Below are positions 41,395-47,867 of a DNA stretch of 47,867 nt, piece by piece (position 1 is the stretch's first letter; every line of letters starts with the position of its first letter). The notes beneath the pieces are model-generated. The model searched no databases and was not told the origin of the DNA. It was given only the letters and a program-made list of their open reading frames with translations. Position numbers and translations under genes: made by a program. The DNA lies in NCBI RefSeq assembly GCF_029989365.1, contig NZ_JAPRAQ010000039.1, positions 1 to 47,867 of the forward strand, given 5' to 3'. Source of the DNA: Bradyrhizobium sp. Arg816 (GTDB lineage Bacteria > Pseudomonadota > Alphaproteobacteria > Rhizobiales > Xanthobacteraceae).

Positions 41395-42300
41395 ATGAAT
41401 CTGCGCCGCCTGAACCACGTGGTCGCCCTTGCCGACACCCTGCACTTCGCCCGCGCCGCCGCAGCCGCCCACCTGAGCCAGCCGGCCTTCAGTCGCAGCA
41501 TCCAGGCCATCGAGAACGACCTGGGTATCCGCCTGTTCGACCGCGACGTTGGTGATGTACGCCCCACCCGTGCCGGGGAATTCGTCATTGAGCGGGCGCG
41601 CAAGCTGCTGTTCGAGGCGCGTTGCCTGCAGCGCGACGTGGAACTTTACCGCGACAGCCAGCTCGGGGACACGGCCTTCGGCGTCGGGCCGCTGCTGACG
41701 GCCACCCTGATGCCACGCGCGCTTGTGGCGTTGCGCCGCCTGCACCCGCAGGTGGCGCTGCGCATGGAGGTCGGCAACTGGGTGCAGTTGCTGGAGAGCT
41801 TGCGTACCGAAAGCATCGAGTTCTTTGCCGCCGATGTCCGTGACATGCCTGGGGATGCCGCGCTGGACATCCAGTTGATCGGGGGGCAGCAGGCCGGCCT
41901 GTATGTGCGGGCAGGACATCCGCTGGCCGGGCGCGAACACATGCTGCAGGACGTCTGGACGTACGGTCTGGCCGCCCCGAAGTTGCTGAGCCCCTCAAAG
42001 GTGGAACTCGCCGCCCTGCTGGGCCTGCCTGCGGGCCAGGAGGCCGCCCTTGCGCTCGAGTGCGACAACTACGGTCTGCTCAAGACGGTCGCGCTCACCA
42101 CGGATACCGTTCTGGGTGCGACGAACGCGGCGGTACGGGGGGAGCTGGAATCCGGCGCGCTCGTCCGGCTTGTCGTACATGGCTGGCAGTCGCCACCGTC
42201 AAGCACGGGCATCGTGTGTTTGCGAGGGAGAACCGCGTCGCCGGCAGCCAAGGCAACCGTAGCAGCGATTGTGCGGGCAGCGGCCGAGATCAACGTCTAG
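41395..42300 (+). CDS. LysR-family transcriptional regulator
   Basis: A 301-residue protein. The N-terminal winged helix-turn-helix is MNLRRLNHVVALADTLHFAR with AAAAHLSQPAFSRSIQAIEN and LGIRLFDR. The C-terminal part (from about 90) is the two-lobed effector domain. It starts at ATG 41395, aligned with the usual LysR start. It is divergent from the hydroxylase gene and most likely controls it, through the palindrome at 41354-41381. The effector is unknown. Codon use matches the hydroxylase, not the neighbours. Confidence 0.9.
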   Translation: MNLRRLNHVVALADTLHFARAAAAAHLSQPAFSRSIQAIENDLGIRLFDRDVGDVRPTRAGEFVIERARKLLFEARCLQRDVELYRDSQLGDTAFGVGPLLTATLMPRALVALRRLHPQVALRMEVGNWVQLLESLRTESIEFFAADVRDMPGDAALDIQLIGGQQAGLYVRAGHPLAGREHMLQDVWTYGLAAPKLLSPSKVELAALLGLPAGQEAALALECDNYGLLKTVALTTDTVLGATNAAVRGELESGALVRLVVHGWQSPPSSTGIVCLRGRTASPAAKATVAAIVRAAAEINV

Positions 42301-42404
42301 GCGCCTTGTCGCACTCGACGCATCGCCCGGTGCGGATTACCGGCCTGTCCATCATGACGACTGTTTCGAAGTGATCGACCAGGCGCCGGAGTCTGCTTGT
42401 GGCC

Positions 42405-42602
42405 GATTGTGTTGCAAAAGTCGAAAGTTGCAGGGCTCAAGATTTTTCGCGAAAACACTTCGTATGACCTCAATCGCGCTACCGAAGTCGCCTGTGAATT
42501 TTGCGTGAGACCCTGAGGTCCCTCGCATCTTGTACGCGAAAGTCGCGCGCACAGCCCGCAGAATTTTGGTCATCGGCGAAAATCAACTTTTGCAACAATA
42601 TC
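42405..42602. mobile_element. Short non-coding element with inverted ends (MITE-like)
   Basis: GATTGTGTTGCAAAAGTCG (42405-42423) and CAACTTTTGCAACAATATC (42584-42602) are imperfect inverted repeats of about 19 bp. Termini of the GTGTTGCAAAAGT type belong to insertion sequences common in Bradyrhizobium. The 198-bp element has no transposase. The region 42301-42789 has no gene apart from this. Confidence 0.65.
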
Positions 42603-42789
42603 GGGCCCACCTCAGACACCGAGGACGGTGGACAAAGCCTGCTCTTGCTGCCAGAGCGGAAGTGCCGAAGATGAGCTGCGAGTTCAGCTAATGGACCCAA
42701 TCCGGACATATCCTTCACCGGTGGCAAGTAGCCGCTCTGGGTGTCCGGTAAGGCCGCCGCCTCACCGGACAGATTGAGCCTCAATCGCT

Positions 42790-43227
42790 TTAGTTGAATG
42801 TTTGCAGCCTTAATTTGAGCGATCCGTCGGCTTGGCGTTCGAAGACGTGCGTCGCCAAACCACTGAAGGGAGACGGCTTGCCCTCCTTGTCCTTACCCGT
42901 GGCGCTCCACTTGGCTGTGCCGAAAACAACCTTGTCGTCTCCGCCGGCGTCGATCATCTCCAACTTGTGATCAGTCACACCGCTCGCGAAGAGTCCGGCA
43001 AAGAACTTCTCGATCTCAGCCGGACCCGACGCGACCTGATGTGTCGGCGGCATCAATTTTGCCGTCGCGACATAGGAGGCGCCGATGGCTTTCTCGTCGT
43101 GTTTGTTGAATGCGGCATCCCAAGCGGCGTAAGCCTTCTCCACGTCCCCCTTGGCGTCCCCGGCCAACGAAATTCCCGGCGCGCCGAGCAGACAAATGAC
43201 TAGTGCTGATGTTCGAGCCAACTTCAT
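42790..43227 (-). CDS. Secreted SnoaL-like (DUF4440-type) protein 2
   Basis: A 145-residue protein with a signal peptide (MKLARTSALVICLLGAPGIS, cut after SLA). The mature part has the NTF2-like pattern: KAYAAWDAAFNKHDEKAIGA, SYVATAKLMPPTHQVASGP and a C-terminal strand pair. It is a paralogue of the protein at 19841-20281 (similar length and fold). It is probably periplasmic and binds a small molecule. No good Fnr-type box was found upstream of this copy. Confidence 0.8.
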   Translation of the reverse strand: MKLARTSALVICLLGAPGISLAGDAKGDVEKAYAAWDAAFNKHDEKAIGASYVATAKLMPPTHQVASGPAEIEKFFAGLFASGVTDHKLEMIDAGGDDKVVFGTAKWSATGKDKEGKPSPFSGLATHVFERQADGSLKLRLQTFN

Positions 43228-43824
43228 AGGATACTCCTCTGTTGGATAAATGCGTTTCCCGATTGCTCAGATAATCAATTCGCGCGTTTGCGCCGGCTAC
43301 GCTCCCGCCAGCAGACGACACAGTCGCCGGTCGCGCTGTGGGCCGGCTATTGGTTCATTGGGGAAGAGGTGCAGGCGATGGTAACTTCAATGGCGCCGGT
43401 CACCTCAGGAGTCCATATCGCACGCCATGACACCGCTATTGCAGCCGGTGACATATGCGCCGAACTTCAACCACCACGATTAGTTCTACGACGCAACATC
43501 ATCATTGCCAGGGGACTCCATCCAATAGTTCGCGGAACAGCAATTCCGGGCGATTACCGTCAACCACGTTGACAAAAGGAAGCGGCGGCACACGCATTGC
43601 CCAGGCCGGAAATCCCGGCGCTGGGCGCGGTAATTCGCATTTTTGCCCCCTGCTGACCGTCAACCGAACGCGGGGTAGTGGTTCGCTTTCAAGCCAAGAG
43701 CGGAGCCGCGCACAATGTCTTCGTTCCATCAAATGGAACCAGCGGTATTCTTTGAAAGTGCGCGAAACATTCTCGCGTCTGTGTAACTTAAGCTAAACGT
43801 GGGGCCAAATCGAAAGGTCGCGAT
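43228..43824. other. Stretch with only doubtful frames
   Basis: A plus frame at 43379-43572 (MVTSMAPVTSGVHIARHDTA) and a minus frame at 43502-43732 overlap; neither has a recognised pattern or good start. Left unassigned. Confidence 0.4.
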
Positions 43825-44061
43825 ATGGAATCGACCAATCGAATATCGGACCACATCGACCATAAGACTGCCCGGTCGATCTGTGACGAGGTGGGTGACA
43901 GATTGCAACAGAACTTATCTCGAGAAACCTCGCCTCTGCCGCCCTACCTCGAACGTCTAGTCGATGAATTGCGCAAACAGGAGCGTCATCCAATTGATGG
44001 CGTCGCAGCGCCTGCTAACCGTTTCCTTCATGCGACGCGGCGGGTAGTCGCGGCCGTCTGA
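43825..44061 (+). CDS. Small conserved hypothetical protein
   Basis: A 78-residue protein, MESTNRISDHIDHKTARSIC..., then DRLQQNLSRETSPLPPYLER and LVDELRKQE. This is a familiar short Bradyrhizobium protein (DHIDHKTARSICDEVGERLQQ.L). It is soluble, of unknown function. It ends just before a terminator that it shares with the convergent Crp/Fnr gene. Confidence 0.75.
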   Translation: MESTNRISDHIDHKTARSICDEVGDRLQQNLSRETSPLPPYLERLVDELRKQERHPIDGVAAPANRFLHATRRVVAAV

Positions 44062-44074
44062 GCGCGTAACGAAG

Positions 44075-44109
44075 AAGCCGTCGCGGCGCTTAACCCGGCG
44101 ACGGCTTTT
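44075..44109. terminator. Terminator between convergent genes
   Basis: AAGCCGTCGC (44075-44084) pairs perfectly with GCGACGGCTT (44098-44107), followed by TT. The A-rich side serves the minus-strand Crp/Fnr gene, so it may act both ways. Confidence 0.7.
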
Positions 44110-44165
44110 CCGCTAATCTTTTTGCTGAGCCATTCCAGGCCGGGCTGCGAACTCTCAGGCAGACC

Positions 44166-44879
44166 TCATTTGTGCGATGCAGATCGAGCCGCTGAATGGC
44201 TTTGAAGATCAAATGCATGCAGTTGTTGCCGGTCCAGAATGTTGATTTCGCGATGGATGACGTCCGTAAATTCCAGGACGCCCGCCCGACGCAATCGCGA
44301 CAATGCGCGGGAAACACTTTCGATGGTCAGCCCAAGATAGTCCGCAATATCACAGCGCGTCATTGGCAGCGCCATCACAGCGGAAGCGCTGCTTCGCCGA
44401 TCCATCTCTGTTAAAAAGGCCGCGACCCGTTGGACGGAGTCCTTGCGGCCCAGAAGAAGCATGTGATCTTCGGCATGTTGCAGATTTTGGGTGGTTAGGC
44501 TGAGTAGTTCTCTCGCGAGGACACTGTCACTCTGGGCAACCTCATCAAGCCTTTGGCGACTCAACAGCCGAACGCTGGTCCGGACTACAGCTTCTGCTGT
44601 GAACCGGTGCAAATCGCCGTTCACCAATCCGAAGATGTCCCCAGGCAGATGAAATGCGGCTACCTGTCGCCGCCCATCGTTGAGCATTTTGTAGCTCCGA
44701 GCGACGCCTCGCTTGATCTGGTATATGTACTCGGCCGAATCTCCCTCGGCGAAGATTACCGTGCGTTTCTTGTAGGTGAACTCGCTCAGGCAAACGAGCT
44801 GATTTGAGCTACTCAATATACCGAAATCAGCGAGCCTAGTTGGCCGATGAGCCCCATCGCTGGAAGTGTGCACAAACAT
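44166..44879 (-). CDS. Crp/Fnr-family regulator 2 (FixK-like)
   Basis: A 237-residue paralogue of the regulator at 32247-32939, more than half identical by eye over the whole length. The sensor fold (QIKRGVARSYKMLNDGRRQV) and GDIFGLVNG match. The helix-turn-helix is at 172-201 (MTRCDIADYLGLTIESVSRA), with E187, S190 and R191 as in FixK. There is no N-terminal Cys cluster. A GGAGG site before ATG 44879 decides the start over one at 44891. Upstream, a TTTGGTACAATGA element resembles that of its paralogue. Confidence 0.9.
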   Translation of the reverse strand: MFVHTSSDGAHRPTRLADFGILSSSNQLVCLSEFTYKKRTVIFAEGDSAEYIYQIKRGVARSYKMLNDGRRQVAAFHLPGDIFGLVNGDLHRFTAEAVVRTSVRLLSRQRLDEVAQSDSVLARELLSLTTQNLQHAEDHMLLLGRKDSVQRVAAFLTEMDRRSSASAVMALPMTRCDIADYLGLTIESVSRALSRLRRAGVLEFTDVIHREINILDRQQLHAFDLQSHSAARSASHK

Positions 44880-45230
44880 GGCCGCCTCCAAACTTGGACC
44901 GCTTCAATTTTCGAGCCTAATTCATGCCTGCCCCCAAGATCATTGTACCAAAGGACATGAGGCAATTAGTGCGCTTTGAGATTTAGAGAACAACGGGGGG
45001 CCTTAAGCGCGCTCGCATGAGCAATGAGATTCACGCGCGCTACCTCGCGGGCGATGTCGGCTGATACCCCAAGCCGAACAGCGTTCAAGCCATTGAGATG
45101 TCGGCTGTGGGAGGTAGAGCAGACTCTGGGCAGCACCGGCGTTCACCGCCGCTTGTGACCCTCAGCAGACCTGGCCGGCAAAATGCTTCCGCGAGCTTCA
45201 CTTTTTGCGCACTTTCCTGCATAGTTCGGC
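44880..45230. other. Upstream region of the second Crp/Fnr gene
   Basis: No gene. On the minus strand it contains CCTTTGGTACAATGATCT (around 44940-44957), similar to sequence upstream of the first Crp/Fnr gene. Confidence 0.45.
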
Positions 45231-45416
45231 ATGGCAAAAGTAAAAGTGAGTTTTAAACCAATCCGTAAGTCTGACGGCGACTGGGCCGTCGTCGCCGAGT
45301 ACCCAGGCGCCGACCCTCGAGAAATCACGGGTTTCACAAGCAGGACCGAAATTGACGATTGGATGAATGGAGAGCGTCGGATCGAGTGGCTCCGATCCCA
45401 GGGTTACGCGAAGTGA
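45231..45416 (+). CDS. Small conserved hypothetical protein
   Basis: A 61-residue protein, MAKVKVSFKPIRKSDGDWAV..., then ITGFTSRTEIDDWMNGERRI and EWLRSQGYAK. A single beta-sheet followed by a helix, a plan common in short Bradyrhizobium proteins (I.GF.S..EI..W......WL...GYAK). Function unknown. Confidence 0.75.
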   Translation: MAKVKVSFKPIRKSDGDWAVVAEYPGADPREITGFTSRTEIDDWMNGERRIEWLRSQGYAK

Positions 45417-45463
45417 CTTAGTGACTCGATATGGCCCTGATCGATGAGTGCAAGGATCTAGTA

Positions 45464-45649
45464 ATGACCGAACAAAAGCGCTCTGCCCAGCAGCGGGTAG
45501 CCGACGAGGCGGACCGCAAGGCGCAAAACCCCAACGGAGCGCGGCAAACGATTGCGGACAGTCAGGCCGATCCAGAGTTTCAAGAAAACCACAGACGTCT
45601 CAGAGCGGAGCGGCTAGCGCGAGAGGTCGAGGGCAAGGCCGGCAGGTGA
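45464..45649 (+). CDS. Small hydrophilic hypothetical protein
   Basis: A 61-residue, highly charged protein, MTEQKRSAQQRVADEADRKA..., ending LRAERLAREVEGKAGR. AAGGATC precedes ATG 45464; an upstream ATG at 45431 is less likely. It is probably helical and disordered. Function unknown. Confidence 0.6.
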   Translation: MTEQKRSAQQRVADEADRKAQNPNGARQTIADSQADPEFQENHRRLRAERLAREVEGKAGR

Positions 45650-45714
45650 GGCGTTTCGAAGTTCAATTCAGGGACCTGGGCAAGCTCGACAAAGCTCAAT
45701 ATTTCTGGCCGGGC

Positions 45715-45905
45715 TCAATCGGTCGTTTGTAGTTCAAGCTCGATCTTGCCGGCGGAGGCCTGATCAAGCGGTTTAATTTGCTTCTTGAGCAGCTTCCTTC
45801 GAAGCCGCGTACCTCTTGGAACGGCCCGTAAAGAAAAGTCGATCTGCGTCGTCTCATCGCGGCCGCGACCGCATCCCGTGACAACTAAGGGCTCAGATGC
45901 CGTCG
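45715..45905 (-). pseudogene. Remnant of a short basic protein
   Basis: A minus frame without a start reads GCGRGRDETTQIDFSLRAVP, then RGTRLRRKLLKKQIKPLDQA and GKIELELQTTD to TGA at 45715. The pattern looks like a real protein end, but its 5' part overlaps the gene at 45897 on the other strand. Probably truncated. Confidence 0.4.
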
Positions 45906-46412
45906 ATTGCAGTTTACGACCTTAGCGAACAGCAGCGGACATTGGTGCGCCTAATCGTCAACGATGGGAAAAAGCTCGAAGAAGCGGCGGAGCTCGCCGA
46001 TTATCATCGGAAGTCGGTCTGTAAGACAATGCGACTGCCCGCTGTCGCAGCCGCGATCTCGGAATCGATTTGGCTTGATCTCCGGTGGTCGGCGCCTCGC
46101 TTGCTTATCGAGTGGCCAAGTCGCTCCTTCAGGATGCGAGTGTTAGCGCCCGTGCGGGCGAATCTTTTAATTAGAGTTTTGGACCGGGCAGGGCACATTC
46201 TTACTCGGATGGAAACGTCGTCACAACAGAAAGTGTTGTCGGAGATGTCTCGCGACGGAGCTTGCTACTTTCATCCGAACAACCAAGCTGAGATCGACAA
46301 GGTGGAGGGCGAACTGGCATCGCGGGCTAAGGACGTTTCCAATGCTTCGATAAAACCATGGCGTGGTTCGCCGTGCGTGGCCGCGCCGGCTTGGCGAGCG
46401 GCGCGGCTGTAG
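45897..46412 (+). CDS. Terminase-small-subunit-like protein with compensated frameshifts
   Basis: A 171-residue open frame. Residues 1-55 fit small terminase subunits: LSEQQRTLVRLIVNDGKKLE, EAAELADYHRKSVCKTMRLP, AVAAAISE. The middle is better read in another frame (VGASLAYRVAKSLLQDASV), after which VRANLLIRVLDRAGHI returns to the first. The same happens again near 46255 (ELATFIRTT in another frame, then AEIDKVEGELASRAKDVSNA). So two pairs of opposite indels leave the frame open but change about 30 residues. Function is likely lost or altered. Confidence 0.55.
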   Translation: MPSIAVYDLSEQQRTLVRLIVNDGKKLEEAAELADYHRKSVCKTMRLPAVAAAISESIWLDLRWSAPRLLIEWPSRSFRMRVLAPVRANLLIRVLDRAGHILTRMETSSQQKVLSEMSRDGACYFHPNNQAEIDKVEGELASRAKDVSNASIKPWRGSPCVAAPAWRAARL

Positions 46413-46436
46413 AAGTAAGGCACAGAGGAGATTGGC

Positions 46437-46709
46437 TTACTTCATGCTACCCGGCGCCACCTTCGTGCCGCCTTGGTCGCTGCCGGGACCAGAGCCGCCT
46501 TGGCCGGACGCATCGGGTTTCACCATGCCGCCCTTGGCCATGCCGTCCTTACTCATACCGGTGGTGCCCTTGGTCATCGAACCCTTCTCCGTGTTGTGCA
46601 CGCCCGGTTTTTGCATGTTGCCGGATTGCGGAGCGGGGCCGGAAGTCTGAGCGAAGGCGTAGCCGCACATGAGACCGAGGGCGGTGGCAGCGATAATGAT
46701 CTTCTTCAT
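46437..46709 (-). CDS. Secreted Met/Gly/Lys-rich small protein
   Basis: A 90-residue protein with a signal peptide (MKKIIIAATALGLMCGYAFA). The mature part is low-complexity, with repeats of the type GSMTKGTTGMSKDGMAKGGM and a Gly/Ser-rich end. Similar short periplasmic proteins are known in Bradyrhizobium. Met-rich repeats could bind copper (speculation). Function unknown. Confidence 0.75.
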   Translation of the reverse strand: MKKIIIAATALGLMCGYAFAQTSGPAPQSGNMQKPGVHNTEKGSMTKGTTGMSKDGMAKGGMVKPDASGQGGSGPGSDQGGTKVAPGSMK

Positions 46710-46809
46710 CGAAAACTCCTGTTTGGCTTCGTAGGGGCCAACGAGAGCGCGGAAATCATGTTCCTATTGACTCTGGTTCTTATTTTGTTCTAGTTTCCTA
46801 GGATGCCCC

Positions 46810-47066
46810 ATGCCTGACCTCAATTACATCCGCTCCGAATAGGGCGCATGCGTATGCAAATCGGCCGCCAACACAACGAGATCCTGCAGCTCAAGCGCGC
46901 CGGCATCTCGACTGCCTCGCCTAAAACCCTTCTTCAGCGGATGCAGGTTAAGGTCGAGGGCTTGTGTGCTGAGCGGAATCGGCCTGTGCGAAGGAAATGT
47001 CCGGAAGGCCGGTCCTACACCACCGGGATGCCCATCAAGGGCACGCTAGCTAACCGCCGGATGTGA
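46810..47066 (+). pseudogene. Small hypothetical protein with one missing base
   Basis: The start MPDLNYIRSE at 46810 runs into TAG. Adding one A to the AA run near 46838 restores IGRMRMQIGRQHNEILQLKR, AGISTASPKTLLQRMQVKV and on to 47066. This short helical protein (MPDL..IR.EI.RMR.Q..RQ..EI..L.RAGIST.SAE.LL.RM) is widespread in Bradyrhizobium. A read error is possible. Confidence 0.65.
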
Positions 47067-47171
47067 TGGATAACCTCCGGCGATTTCCGGCGCCGTGGGT
47101 GACGGTGGAAGAAGAGCAGTGCTATTTATCGTTTCCCGTCGAAGCCGTCCTGGATGTCACGAAATCGCTTT

Positions 47172-47867
47172 TCACTCCTTTCCGGGTAGTATGGATTCCA
47201 GGACCTGCCTTGCTGCTCCCTTAATCACCCCGGTCTCGTTGGGGTCGCCTTTCAATAAGGCCAGTGAGAAATTCTTTGCCTGCTGCAGCGTGATGTGCGG
47301 CGGCAGCGGCGGCACCTCAGGATCGGTCTTCACCTCCAGTACCACGGGCATCTCGCTCGCCAGCGCCTGCTCCCAGGCCGAGCCGAGCAATTGCGGGCTA
47401 TCGACATAGATGCCAGTAAGGCCGATCATCTCGGCAAAGCGCGAATAGGGTACGTCGGGGATGCGCTGTGAGGCTTCGAATTTAGGGTCGCCATTGATGA
47501 TCCGCTGTTCCCAAGTAACCTGGTTGAGGTCTTCGTTGTTAAAGACACAGACGACGAAGCGCGGATCGCGCCAGGATCGCCAGTATTTCGCGACGGTGAT
47601 CAGCTCGGCCATGTTGTTCATTTGCATGGCGCCGTCGCCGACCAGCGCGATCACGGGCCGGTCCGGATGGGCATATTTCGCCGCGAGTGCGTAAGGGACC
47701 GCCGCGCCCATCGAAGCGAGGCCCCCGGAGAGCGAAGCCATCATGCCCCGCCGGATCTTGAGGTCTCGCGCAAACCAGTTAGCACAGGAGCCGGAATCGC
47801 TGGTGATGATGGCGCGTTCCGGCAGACGCGGCGACAGTTCCCAGGCGACGAGCTGGGGATTGATCGG
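47172..47867 (-). CDS. Thiamine-diphosphate-dependent enzyme, C-terminal part (cut by the window edge)
   Basis: The frame enters from the right edge (INPQLVAWELSPRLPERAII) and ends at 47172; 231 residues are visible. They cover the C-terminal cofactor domain of acetolactate synthase/pyruvate oxidase-type enzymes: GGLASMGAAVPYALAAKYA, and the cofactor motif GDGAMQMNNMAEL...FNNEDL (GDG to NN, about 26 residues). WEQRIINGDPKF and FAEMIGLTGIYVDSP follow. It should bind thiamine diphosphate and magnesium; the substrate cannot be told without the N-terminal domain. Confidence 0.85.
   Translation of the reverse strand, partial: PINPQLVAWELSPRLPERAIITSDSGSCANWFARDLKIRRGMMASLSGGLASMGAAVPYALAAKYAHPDRPVIALVGDGAMQMNNMAELITVAKYWRSWRDPRFVVCVFNNEDLNQVTWEQRIINGDPKFEASQRIPDVPYSRFAEMIGLTGIYVDSPQLLGSAWEQALASEMPVVLEVKTDPEVPPLPPHITLQQAKNFSLALLKGDPNETGVIKGAARQVLESILPGKE

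Noticed and set aside
43260..43285. TTGCTCAGATAATCAA upstream of the second SnoaL-like gene as an Fnr-type box
   Set aside because: The spacing is 16 bases and the left half does not match.
44801..44820. TTGAGCTACTCAA as a further Fnr-type box
   Set aside because: The spacing is 13 bases, not 14, the halves are TTGAG/CTCAA, and it lies within the Crp/Fnr coding region.
1..47867. tRNA, rRNA or attachment-site core next to the integrase and terminase pieces
   Set aside because: No tRNA-like arm or convincing pair of direct repeats was found by eye; a covariance-model search would be needed to exclude them.

Overview
The window looks like accessory DNA from a high-GC alphaproteobacterium of the Bradyrhizobium group. 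This rests on family recognition, not on a database search. It carries DUF6894 small proteins, a DUF1236 secreted protein, a phasin, FixK-like Crp/Fnr regulators with matching TTGAT-N4-ATCAA boxes, a coniferyl aldehyde dehydrogenase-like gene and many short conserved hypothetical genes. No rRNA, tRNA or CRISPR array was seen.

Layout. 0-11.6 kb: a DNA ligase fragment, then a mosaic of short genes and remnants with two multi-copy small-protein families (DUF6894 and one called family A here), hairpin terminators, and two Fnr-type boxes beside tiny membrane-protein loci. 12-16.2 kb: a glycosyltransferase, an alpha/beta hydrolase, a phasin and a chloride-channel remnant. 16.4-26.4 kb: small genes and remnants, including a receiver-domain piece, a PIN toxin with a nonsense codon, a cold-shock remnant, an integrase piece and a resolvase piece. 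26.9-28.1 kb: remains of a prophage packaging module. 28.5-31.8 kb: a trypsin-like protease, a membrane protein, IS21-like ends and a broken phospholipase D-like gene. 32.2-44.9 kb: a better preserved metabolic segment flanked by two paralogous Crp/Fnr regulators facing each other. It holds a DUF1254 protein, a formylglycine-generating-enzyme fragment overlapping a Tat-exported arylsulfatase, a short-chain dehydrogenase, an aldehyde dehydrogenase, bacterioferritin-associated ferredoxin, a sterol-desaturase-type hydroxylase with a divergent LysR regulator, and a SnoaL-like secreted protein. 45-47.9 kb: small genes, a terminase-small-subunit-like gene and the 3' part of a thiamine-diphosphate enzyme.

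How the genes may work together. Both Crp/Fnr proteins keep the E-x-x-S-R recognition helix that reads TTGAT/ATCAA and lack an Fnr cysteine cluster, so they resemble FixK. Good boxes lie upstream of the DUF1254 gene, a SnoaL-like gene and the two tiny membrane-protein loci, which suggests a local low-oxygen or redox regulon. The sulfatase has the Cys-type signature and needs formylglycine activation, yet only the C-terminal end of an activating enzyme remains beside it.

Quality note. At least five otherwise well conserved genes are each broken by one missing base, mostly in runs of two or three identical bases. Either the island is decaying or the assembly has residual indels; raw reads would decide.
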